Part shown: in pieces, positions 33,931-45,229 of the stretch
Numbering within the stretch: the stretch's first letter is position 1
How the letters are laid out: each line of letters begins with the position of its first letter
DNA from: Holacanthus passer
Taxonomy: Eukaryota; Chordata; Actinopteri; Pomacanthidae
Length of the DNA stretch: 64,000 nt
Assembly (NCBI GenBank): GCA_025331565.1
Contig: JAFREQ010000027.1
Span: 2,923,501-2,987,500 of the forward strand
Reading direction: 5' to 3'
The notes under the pieces: generated by a model
Database searches by the model: none
Told to the model about the DNA's origin: nothing
Seen by the model: only the letters and a program-made list of their open reading frames with translations
Translations under genes and position numbers: made by a program

Positions 33931-36628
33931 GCAACCCAATTACAAACCCAATGAGCGAGGAAAATATTTTATAAGAACAACCCTCTCATAACCCTGGATT
34001 TCCTGTTTCCCACATCTGTGCATCGACTGTCTTCGAAATGCAATGTAATTTTTAACACGTTATGGATTTATCACTTATAATTTGGTTGCACATTTGTTGG
34101 TTTTAACTCTTTTATCTCTTCTTGAGCACATCTTTGTGGGCCAAGGCCTATTGGAGAAAAGCTTTATTGTCTAAGTTGGTGTTCAATGCACAGATGTAGA
34201 TTAGATAAATGTGATGACAATAAACTTAAAACATGCTTCCAAAAAAACCCACATAACATTTATATTTTAGATCAATGTGATTTCATTGAGCCCAGTCATT
34301 TGATCTTGACCCCATTTTAAAATATAACTGAAGGACTATTGAGAGTAAGAGCAAACAGTTCATGCAGCTTTTAGTGTTTTTCAGAAATGCAGCAAAGATG
34401 TAAAAATATCTGGTATATTAGAAAACATATAAAACATCTCTGTGGCTGAGAGACCTGATGAAACTAACTGAAGACAGATAACCTTCCATTCAGACTGAAA
34501 TTAACAGCACATGCTCCTGCAGCTCCGAATTAGATTAGACTTTGCTGAACAGGGCAACACAGTTCACGGTGACTGTGTCAATGATCCATTATCAGTGGAC
34601 GTTTCCTTGAAGGATAAGGCTGACATCTTTCTGTATTTTACTCAACATACCCACGAAAAGACAATCAACGCGAAGCCCACAAGTTCCTAAAGAAAATGTA
34701 AATCTTTTAAAATAGATCACAAATGTAAAGTTTAATTTTTTTAGTTTTTTTTATGGCCGTCAACCTTTGTGAAATTCAGATATTGCCACGATTTGTAGGC
34801 ACTTTAAAAAATGTGTATATGTAGGAAAATATGTAGGAATCGTATCATGTCAAACCAGTAAGAACAGGAAGAGTGAGCAGAGACATAAAACAAAGGACAA
34901 TAAGATGAAAGATTTTTAATCAGTAAAAACAGGTGCAATATTTCACATGTAAACAATTGCAGCATCTCATTCATAATACCTGAATAGTTCCATAGAAATA
35001 ATATTTTAGTGACTCAATGATTCCTGTAAAAATAGATCAGCTCAACAAAAGAACTATATCCCCTTCAAAAAAAAAAAAACAAACAAAAAAAAACCATCTT
35101 GCTAATTATTTCAAGTGCTCTTCGGCTCACCTCCAGGACGGCGAGCAGGTGCTGCATCTTCAGTACTAAATAAGTCTCAGCTTCATTAGTAGCCCTCTGT
35201 CCCTGCAGCCAAAGTCGGCATCACTAACCTGAAGTCATGCACTTACCTACTACTGTACGTTAATTTAAAAGCAAAGGAAAAAAAAATCATCTTTCATCTT
35301 GTAGGGCAGCAGGTGAGTGCATACTGTAAATTCTCAAATAGCGGCATTTCTATTTACCTCAGCAGCAAAGAGAACCAGGCCTTTATTCTAATGTTAATAA
35401 TTAATGTCAACTCAAATGTCCTCCATCTTTACCTTTGTCCTGATACATTCAGTATTAATGTGCATTTTTTCCACAATACTAATTCCATCAGTAAAATCGG
35501 TCATGTCAGGCATCTGCTTTGTTTTTTCCCCTCAAAAAAATTTAAGCTACCATAAATAAACCTCAACACTTCCTCCTTCCTTTCATAAGTGACATGTGAC
35601 AAATGTCAGTGAGCATTGAGTTTGACGGTAGCTTCACATCGATCAGGAGTACGGCAAAGAGAGAAGGACTGGAACAAATTAAGAGCATGAGAACATTAGT
35701 TAAAAAAGAGAAACCGAGCAGCAGAGTGGTGAGTATACTGCAACATGACTGGCAACATGAATTTGTTATACTGATGGAATTAGTTAATGCTGTAGAAAAC
35801 TACACCCTCAGTATTTTATTTTTCCTGGCCTTTATTTGTTGGAGCTGGCCACACACCTGGCTATTATTTGAGACTTGAGAATGTAAATGAGAATTTACAG
35901 TAATTCAGGGAAGGTTGAGAATTTGGCTGCAGGGTCTGTGTAGCACAGAGGTTTTCAAAGTGGGAGGAGGGCCTCCAAACAGCTTCAGGGGAGTCTCAAT
36001 CATGATCCCATAGCCATCCAGGAATTGAGCAAAATTAAGGAAGTAAACTAAGGGGGGGTGAGGGGGCACCTTCTTCCAAGCTTTGCCTGAGGGGAGGCCC
36101 TCAGTCTCAGAATTTGAAAACCTCTGGTTTGGTACATTTAACTCAGATTACATCTTCACCCTTCAACAGACATTACATTTTTGCAAGCTCAGAATCAGAA
36201 CTAAGTAGTTTGTATTGGACAGTTGGCACTTAATTCGCATACTAGTGTGTTCCTAAGAGTGGATAATCCCACCATCATCACAGCAGACAGTATTTGATCT
36301 CTGACAAAAACTGCTGTTTCCATCACTATCTAACCACCATCTCTTCTTTTCGGTGTCTCCTTACTTCTGTCCTGACTTAGCAGCAGTTTTTCTTCTGACA
36401 GTGATCATTTCATCCTCATTTTCTCTTATGACAAAATGTGATCAAAAGGTTGTTGCCCAATGGGTTTTACATGATCTCCTTGTCTCAACTTCATTTAGCT
36501 CTAAAATCCCTCCTGTTTCACTACATCTCAGGTCTCACCACTGCTCATTCATTTCAGTCCTCCCTTCATTTCCTGGCCCTCTCATCTCCGTCTTCCTCTT
36601 GCTCTCAGGATTCCCTGCAGACTTGTAG
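33931..36628. other. Region between LITAF-like gene and txndc11, including txndc11 3' UTR
   Basis: No coding gene found. A minus-strand ATTAAA at 34915-34920 is a candidate txndc11 poly(A) signal and would give a 3' UTR of about 1.7 kb. A short hAT-like element occupies 35946-36126. Confidence 0.5.
35946..36126. mobile_element. hAT/Charlie-like nonautonomous element, about 181 bp
   Basis: Bounded by the 14-bp perfect inverted repeat CAGAGGTTTTCAAA and TTTGAAAACCTCTG, close to the CAGNGGTTCTCAAA ends of Charlie-type hAT elements. Interior GC-rich and noncoding. The flanking 8-mers (gtgtagca and gtttggta) agree at five of eight positions, a possible decayed target duplication. Confidence 0.65.
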
Positions 36629-39600
36629 TCAGGAAGCCATATGGCTCCTTTTCTGTTCCGCCTCTTTTCTCTCCACCTCCGCCTGCTCTTTAGCCTCTGT
36701 CCTGTCCTTCAGCGCCCTCAGCAGGACCCTGAGCAGTGTGTTCTCATTCAGCAGGTTTTCAGACGTGTCTGCCAGCTGCTGCAGCCGTCTCACCGCCTCC
36801 CCGAGCTGCCGGCTTTTCTCCCGGTGTTGTTCCTCTAAGCTTTGCCTTTCTTGCTGCAGCTCAGCGTTCTGGGCCTCTAAGCTGCGAGTGTCAAATGTTA
36901 GCCGCCGGTTGTCACGCCACAGCTGCGCCAGCTGTTGGGAGAGACGTTCGCGGGCGTGACGCAGCGCTTGAACCTCGTGCTGGAGAGCCAGAAACTCTGC
37001 ACGGAAGATGGCACTGGGTCCCGGATCCTCTGCATCGCCGGGAGCTGTCATTGGTTTGTCTGCATATTGTACAGAGCCGGAGTGCTGCAGGATGAAGCGA
37101 AGGAGGTTGGGTAATGTGATGGGCAGGTCGTCAGGAAACTTCACACTAAAATGTTTTCTTGAAGAGAAGCAGGAACAAAGAAAACAAGAGTGAGAACAGT
37201 TCTGCTGAAATTCATTAATGTTATGGTGAAATACAAATTTTTAACGTGTGTGTATGTTTCTGTGTGTCTACTGTATCTTACCGGTATTTGGGAAAGAGAA
37301 GAATAGAGGGAACGTGATCCACCATGAACTCCCATGGAAGGTCGTTACGTGCAACATTCACCCTACACAGACAAAATGTGGGTGTATTATTTGTATTGTT
37401 TTTCTTTAAAAGGTCTGTCCAATGAACAAATTGTTAATAAAAGCTTATTTTGCACTGAAATTAAAAATATGAGTCAATTATAGTCAAGCACACTGTACCT
37501 GGCAACAGTGATGGTGCTGTTTCCCTGTAATAACTTGGCCAGCTGGATGATGATGTGGTTGAGAACGGAACAAAATCCACACCACTGAGTGTAATAGAAG
37601 ACCAGCACATCCTACAGGAGAGCAAACACACAAATGCATATTTTTCTCTACTCGCTTTCTATGAGTTGTGTAATCTGATTCCATTCAACATCAACTGGTT
37701 TGGGATGGTGCCTTAAATGTTGAATGGTGAAACAAACTGAAGAGTCTTTTCTCACCTTTTGGATGTCCATGACAGAAGGCAGGAAGGTGGAAGTGGTCAG
37801 CTCTGTGATGAGGGGACGTGGGGGCGAGTGCTGGTGTTTGTCTGGACGCCTGGTCTCCCCCTCTCCTCCTTTCCTGTCTTCCTCTCCGACCAGGTGTCTC
37901 TGCAGGAGGCTGTATGGAGCACTGAAGTTCCTGATGAAGGCCTCTTTAATAAAATACACACATGAGAAGAACCTTGATAAATTCATAACTCAACAATTTT
38001 AGTTTCAATACAGCCATACCATTATGACTACTGCACTGCTGTTTCTAATGAGACAACAGACCTGACACAGAAAATGTATAAAATAAGAGTCTCATAAAAA
38101 TCTAAATGGGCCACATGGAGGCAGTGTAATTTTAAATCTCTCAGTGGTACCATTAACAGAAGGTCAGGCCTCAAAACTGCAGCCTGTTTTTTAATTCTTT
38201 ACATTAATTTTCATTCTTATTCTTTCATTCTCTCTGATGACACAAATACAAACTAGTTGTTTCAGGCACAGATCCAAGTTGCAAACCAAATAAAACCATG
38301 TGATATGAATGAAACCCTGTCCTAGTCTTACCTAAAGACTCTGTCAGTGTGGCTGCTGGGCTGCGGTGGAGAACATAATGAACCTCATCCTTCAGGTTCA
38401 CAATAGCTGCAAACGACCGGTCGCCGCTCCCATCACCTTGTTCACCAGCCTCCTGGTGAAGAGAAGCACTTCTGTTGCCTGTCGCTCCGAGCCTCACCGC
38501 CAGAGGCCAGTTCAGAGCGACATCCAGCACATAAAACCTGAGCGTCCTGTTGGTCTGACACCGGAGCCCTGTGATGCCGTCTCCTCCCTGCTGAGGGCCA
38601 GAGGACGGAGGGATGGACGAAGAAGGCGGCGTGAGGGGAACTCTTTGCATGTCTGGCTCCTCTTTGGCTTGTGATTCATTGAGTTGAGGTTCTACTTTTC
38701 GACAGCAGGCACTGTATTGACTAAATGGGCTGTAGCTGTTGAGAAAGTTGCTGCAGCCCACTGAGGTTGTGGGTTTTATGGACACGGGGGCAGATACTTG
38801 GTGTAGGCAGCAGTGTCTGAGATAAGACTGCAACACGTCTCCTCCATGATCCGTGGAGGGGAAGGAGCAGCACACAGAGGAGCTGGTCAGGATCGATCGT
38901 GACAAGCTGAGGCACACCTCACACACACTTGTGCTGGACTCTGGGACAAGAACCGACTGGCAGCACAGTGAGTGGGAGGTGAAACTTTTGTCCAGGCTGG
39001 AGTGGTTGTTGTCACAGGAATGATAACGCACAGCAATGTCTGCAACCTGAAAGACAAAAGAAACAGACTAGGTAGGACTGGAACTGGAGTAGGGCAGTAT
39101 CAAAGACGCCTCAAAGATGCTAAGGTCCACTGTGTACAGCACTAAGGTCAAGTACTGGGAATAAGTGACAAAGACAAAGCAATTGATAGAGCAAATCAAA
39201 TTTTTGTTCCCCCTCTATGTGATTCGTTCCATCCCTGCTCACCTGCTGCAGTATGGGACTGGGACTGGACCCGAGCGGATTGTGTGGCAGGAACAGCAGC
39301 AGTGCCGGACCTTTAGTCAGCTCATGTTCCAGGAGGCGAGACTTTGTTCCTGGAGGCTGCAGCCAGTGGAGGACGGTCTCGTGGTGTTCAAACACCCAGC
39401 TACAGATGGCCTCTGATGTGAAGTTGCGTTCACTTCGAGGGAAAATCTGACAGAACAGAACACGCAGAACAATGTCGGTGCAATCCCTTTGTATACATCC
39501 TTAAGAATGGTGAAATGTATTCAGCATTTACTTTTTTGTGTACTGTCTATCATGGCTTTGTGTTGCTTACCAAAGAGGAGTTTAATCTTCTGTAAAGGTA

Positions 39601-40937
39601 AACTGTTTCATCTTCTTTTAGTGAAATGGCCTCTGCCACCTGTTTGTTGGTCACGACCCCGAAACGTACAACACCACGGAAATCTGCAACAGAAAAACAG
39701 AGAGACTCTTCTGTCCTTTCTATCCTCACTTACATTACATTTGATAAAGCAGCAAGCATACACAAGAGTGCACATTCAGCATAAACACATGTTTTAGCCA
39801 TCATTTCTTATTTATAGCCTACTCACTGTTAAATTTCCCAAAACCTGGCCCTTTCTAATGTAATCTCACAGACTTGATATGATAAAAAGCTTTTACAAAA
39901 GGCTGGCTTCAGTGCCATATGATCTATTCTTACCCCTTTTCAGGGCCTGCAGGGCAGAGGACAGATATGTGATGTATCCCGGAGGCTGAGGGGAGGAGTT
40001 AAACTGGAAGAAACCCACCACTCGAGGCTAGAAGCACACAAGAGACAGTCCATTAGAACATATCATATGGAAATATTTTGTAATACAATTCCACAATAGT
40101 AAAGCTTTTAGATCAGAGAGCTAATGTAACTTGCATAACTGTAACTCTCCATCAGATGGCCAGAAGACAAACAATACCTCGTGATAGGAGAGGAACTCTT
40201 CAAGTGTGGCTCTGGATGGGAGGTAAGTGAGTGGTGTGATGACTCTGAGGATAAAACTTTCCACATATGGAGCCACAAATGGACCCTTGTACTCTATGGG
40301 GCCAAACCTGCAGCACAGAAACACATATATTAAAAACACAACTGATTAATTTGGTGATCTCTCAGTGACAGCTGATAAGATGTTATGATATGAACAAAAT
40401 CATAAAAAAAATTACACTCAGGAAATTAAATATGAACATTCAGGCGAAAGGAGCCGAGGCACAATTTCACACAGGAAATGGCATAAACTTAATGAGTGTG
40501 TCACTATTTGGGCCATATCAGTAAACTGATCATGTCACAAGATGAATCAGGCTTTAAAACCTCTGTTAAACAATGTCCTGAGCGATCATCAGATGGAATA
40601 TTACAAACCACAGCCACTAATGCAATGATGACTGCTGCACTTGTTGTTTCACATCTATTTCCAGTAGCAACAATTACATTAAAACATAGCAATCATATCA
40701 ATTGAGGCAAGATTGTAAAAGTCACAGTCGTGTTGTTCTGTCACATTTTTCAATCATTCATTATTCAGCATCTACCATGTCATTTAAATATGAATTACTT
40801 TGAAAGGCTGAGCGTTCTCCATCTTACCTTCTATAAAACAAATGGATGATCGGGTACTGATAGAAGCGGTTTTGCCTCCTGCATTTCCCCAGACTCCACC
40901 AGCAGTTAACAGCCACAAACTGCACCTATTTTTATGT

Positions 40938-40975
<38 letters not shown>

Positions 40976-43060
40976 AAGAAACACGAGTTGAACAAACAAA
41001 AAACTATTACCAGCTCACGGACGTGGTGTGTTATCATCTGTCTCATTTACATTACAAACAAACAAAAGTCAGGCACATCATAGTTAATAACTTTATGAGC
41101 TGTATTCTAGATGTCTGGCGTGTCTTTGTAAGCTAACAAGCATGTCACCATAACAAAAAGCCCTTGTTTTCTGCTATCTTATCAGTAGTCATCTGAGAAC
41201 ATGCCTGTGAAGGTTGCTATTTGGTGTTGAAACAATCCTGCTGAGTGCTTGTTGTGTCCTTGCGTGTGCTGTACCTGTTTGGCCAGCTTATTAGCGACCT
41301 GCTGCACCTCCTGCCGGGCAGCCATCGAGTGAGCACACCACGGTGCATAGAAGAAGATGAGAGATACCTCCGCCACACTCCTGAGACGCTCCACCTGGAG
41401 AGAAAATGATGCTGACACGTTGTAGACTTAACTGCACTAAATTGTAATTCTGTATGATCCTTAATCTATGACTGACACTTACAGTGTGCCATGCAGACTT
41501 TAAAATATCTAATGAGGGAAATTGACAAAGTGTTTTGCATCAGGTGTCTGTGTCTAAGCTTCTCACCTGATCTAGCTGACCCAAGTAGAGGTCCACTACC
41601 GGGGCCTCGGGAGAGAAGAACCGCACCGGAGGCCGAGCTGCTGCCACCACATTCTTAGCACGGCTACAGAGAGAAAAGATTTAAATGTAAATTATTATGG
41701 TGACACTGAAATTAAGATTCCTGCGTGAAGCTCAGCACGTTCCACTCTGGGGTCGTCACAGGTGAAGCACCACAGGCAGGAAGCAGAGTGGGACTGAGAT
41801 CATTTGCCTGCTTCAAGTTTCAGTCTTACCAGGTGTCATTTCTGCAGCTGGGCTCCCTGGAAACTGTGATGTTTGGTGCTCAAATTATTTTTATTAGAAA
41901 ATGAATCACCTGTGCAATAATTATCATAACTGAGTTTAAATAATGTATTTCACAAAAATACCAGAAATTCTCTGGTTGCATGCTTTTTATTGTTGAAAAC
42001 GAACCTTGGTTTTGGGCTCTGGGGACTTGATGAGCATTCAAATGAATCGAATAAAGCCTTGAGCTCAGCTGCATAATATAATGAAGACCCCAGTTGTTTT
42101 ACTGCTGCAAATATCAATTAATCTGCCAATATTGTTTCTGGTTTATCGTTTGGTCTATAATTACATTGCACATTACATTTTCCCAAAGCCTGAGGTGATG
42201 TCTTCCAAATGTTTGTTTTGCGAGACAATGTTTGGCATTACTGCTTGATTAATACAGTCAAATGATTGATGAACTAATCAAAATAATTGATGCTTAATTT
42301 CCTGTCAATCAACTACTCAAATATTTGAGTAATTGTTTCAGCTCTTAAGATTTTGCCAGTTATACTATTGTACTTCTACTTAAGTCGTAATTTGAATGAA
42401 GGATTTTTACTTGTAATGGAGTACAATAACGTTACCAGGCCTACTTTTACTCCATTAAATCAATACTTCTTCTATCATCTCTTCTGGATGAGAAGCAGGA
42501 TGTGTCTGCAATTTGCTTAAGTCTCCACAGCTGTCATCTCCACAGCTGAGTCCACTGGAGGATGAACGTGTGTTGTTTACTACAGAGAAATGCTTGTCAC
42601 ACTGTTTTCTTCAGGCTCATTTACAAATACAAACCCCTGATTGACAGTCATAGTTTGTGCAGGTCACTGTCTGTTTAAACGGGTTAAATCACTGGTTAAT
42701 CCTCTTGTCCAGCAGTACAGCTCAGTTTCAGATCAGCTGTACAACAAGCTGAAGATCCTGACTGTTTAAAGTAACTAGATTATTATAAGAAAGAGCTAAT
42801 TTACTGTTTACTGATGCTACAACACGCATCTGTGAGCAAAGTAACAAACATGTTCAGTCATGATGTTCAGGAGGTCTCTGATCACAAAACAAGCTCACAT
42901 TAACAGACTACAAACAGAAGCTGGTCACAGTTTACCTGCATGTGAATTTGACGGCCAGTATGAGCAGGACACCGAGTACGATAGCCCCGCAGAGGAGACC
43001 CGGTCTCCGGGCCATCAGAATCAGCACCCGCCGGAGAGACCGCCGCACCCGGCGCAGCAT
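36629..43060 (-). CDS. txndc11: txndc11, thioredoxin domain-containing protein 11
   Basis: ER membrane-linked thioredoxin-family protein; in mammals it binds DUOX oxidases and takes part in glycoprotein quality control. Thirteen coding exons: 42936-43060, 41567-41663, 41275-41394, 40828-40925, 40178-40307, 39934-40027, 39571-39683, 39243-39446, 38332-39046, 37756-37943, 37499-37611, 37282-37362, 36629-37145. They total 2,595 nt (864 residues) with all phases consistent. After an Arg-rich N-terminus comes a transmembrane anchor (GAIVLGVLLILAV). The first thioredoxin fold has WCAHS, without the second Cys; the last has WCGFC. The 715-nt exon encodes a Cys/Ser-rich low-conservation region, and the final exon a Gln/Glu/Leu-rich coiled coil. 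The human protein is somewhat longer (about 985 residues). Confidence 0.93.
40937..40962. repeat. (TG)n microsatellite in txndc11 intron
   Basis: Dinucleotide run followed by (GA)n, immediately upstream (minus sense) of the fourth txndc11 coding exon. Confidence 0.9.
42102..42346. mobile_element. Second copy of the hAT-like MITE family (txndc11 intron 1)
   Basis: Shares ctgcaa...tcaattaatctgcc, tgatgtcttccaaatg and ttgtttcagctct with the copy at 32068-32402. Terminal repeats are degraded. An acttaagt-type repeat follows at 42355-42470. Confidence 0.5.
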
Positions 43061-43330
43061 TACAAGCTGTCGTCGGCTCTCCGTCCCATTTATACGCCCC
43101 GGTCGCGGCTCAGCGCGTCCATTTGCCTGCCGGGGGCGGGAGGAAGACTAGCTCGACCGGGGGACACCGTCAACCTGGATTGGACATCGGTGCTGTTGGT
43201 GTGTGAAGGATTCAAACGCGGTCAGACCAACCTTTCTTCCCCACGTCGACTTTTCACTTCCGCAACAAAGACGGAAGGGACGGATAGTAAAATTATGCCA
43301 CAGTTTAAAAACGCGCGGCGCAGTTAAAAC
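43061..43330 (-). promoter_or_regulatory. txndc11 promoter region: UPRE-like and ETS motifs
   Basis: Upstream of the start codon, positions 43241-43247 read GACGTGG on the minus strand, the XBP1/ATF6 UPRE core. Positions 43256-43263 read GCGGAAGT, an ETS site. The stretch is GC-rich. A UPR element would suit an ER redox protein, but motif presence alone is weak evidence. Confidence 0.4.
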
Positions 43331-45229
43331 TGCAGTGTAACCTAGATAAAAAATAGGATTTGTAATTAGATAGACTCACGTTAAAGGTGAATGTAATAAT
43401 TATCATGTTTTTATCCATCGTGCAATAATTGTGTTTGTAGTTATTTTTACGTTTTGAGTCTTACGTGCTTTTTAGAGACAGCCCCTAGGTTGTTATGGCG
43501 ACAACCCGCTGCTGTCATGGCGATTATCTAACACTAGAGGGCGCTCGTCCTAACAATCCAACTTTATTTACATGGCACCTGTCGACAAACAAATGAGCTC
43601 AATTTTAACTAGTTTACGTGGAGCAGACACGTTTATAATAACAAAGTACAAATATATAAAGTAAAGAAAGTAAATTAAAAACTGCAAGCACGTACAAGAG
43701 AGCATCTGTATATATGTATAGTGTAAATCATTTTAAATGTGCAGTTAAAGCTTTTGACATCTAGTTGAACACAAATGTAAAGTAGGCTATATTACTGGGA
43801 ATTATTAATGTGCATTGTAGAATCAGTAGCTATATTTTATATATAACATTGTGGCCCTATCTCTACTCTCAATTCTCATTTTTATTTTATATCTTATTTA
43901 CTTGGTTTTAGTTATTGTGAATGATTTGTTTTTTTTAATATATGTGTAACTGTATTAGTAAATTAAATGAAGTAATGGTCATAAAACATTTAAATGGTCT
44001 GGCAATCACTACATTCTAAAAAAAAAAGCCAAATCCACAAAAAAGGATAACATTATTTAAAAATCTTTATTTTTTTTCATTGTCATTAGAGAACATTGAA
44101 GGACAAAATCACAGTGTAGAACTTTTAAGTGCAAATGAACTATGTAAAAAATAAAAAAGGGTCTTTGATTAGCTCTACCCACCCATCACATGGAAATATA
44201 TACTGCGAACAAAATGTTTATGAACAAAAAAAAATGTGCAAAGCAATATTTGTCAGCAGTACCAGCAAATAAAATATGTTACAAACTGTTTCTTCTTAAA
44301 ATCATAAAAATTAGAAAAGATCTGCTTCAGTATCTCAAAAAGAAATAAGGAACGTATGTTAAATTTCAAATCTAAGTGCCACATGTATTGTGAGATGTTT
44401 TTGTTTTTTCCTTCCCATCAGGCTGCAGAACTTCAAACCTCAACATCTGACACATTTCACAATCATGCTACCAAACCTCATAGAGTGAATTTTCAAACAG
44501 CTCCATAGCACCAAGCTCGCAGTCAGAGCCAGAACCGCAATGAAGACCCAAAGAATGCATCGAAATTTACGCAGAATAAGGATTTATATACACTTAATTT
44601 ACTATAATACTGTTTCATTCAAACTGATACTTTTAAAGTAGCAGTTGTTCATTTAACTGGTTGTGGGTTACATGCTATTAAGATATTTAATAAAATAAGT
44701 CAAGCAAAGATGAATTCATCAATACTCTTTTTGTTCTAGCTTCAGTAGCCAAGTCTGTATAAAAAAAAGCTTATAGCCATCTCAGTCATACAGAGCTGTC
44801 AGAAAACTCCTCTTGAGGCCAGTCTTCACTATCACCAATGTTGGAACATGACTTATCGTTTGCATAACTGCCCTCTGGACCATTTAGGCAATGTGGTTTG
44901 TGAATGCACTGTGCACGCAGAGAGAGAGAGAGAGATCACTGCAGTAATCTCTCATAATCAATAACATCACAGATATTTCACCGTCTCTCTTCTTGTTGGT
45001 TTTGTTTCTCCTTCAGTAGCTCAATGCTTCTCTCGTTCCACATGGCAACCATCCAGCAGAGAGACAAGATAGGAACCGAGAAAACTTCCCTTCCAACAGC
45101 AAATAAGCCAGACTCATGTGAGTTTACTGCTAATAATAAGCACATCTCCTCTTCGGCAGCTGGATTTCTGGCTATTATATTTGCTGTGAACTGTACGGCA
45201 TTTATTGGGCACTGACTACATGCAGTTTG
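43331..45229. other. Region between txndc11 and bfar, including bfar 3' UTR
   Basis: No coding gene found. A CTCF-like motif at 43531-43545 (14 of 15 positions of the core, allowing T or G at position 9) lies upstream of txndc11. The plus-strand TTTATT at 44066-44071 reads AATAAA for bfar, implying a 3' UTR of about 1.15 kb. Confidence 0.5.
44066..44071 (-). terminator. Candidate bfar poly(A) signal
   Basis: AATAAA on the minus strand, about 1.16 kb past the bfar stop codon. Confidence 0.5.

Noticed and set aside
36438..36959. 173-codon plus-strand Ser/Leu-rich ORF
   Set aside because: Antisense shadow of the coiled-coil exon of txndc11.
42860..43327. 155-codon plus-strand ORF over the txndc11 start
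   Set aside because: Antisense to txndc11 exon 1 and its GC-rich promoter; no start or splice support.
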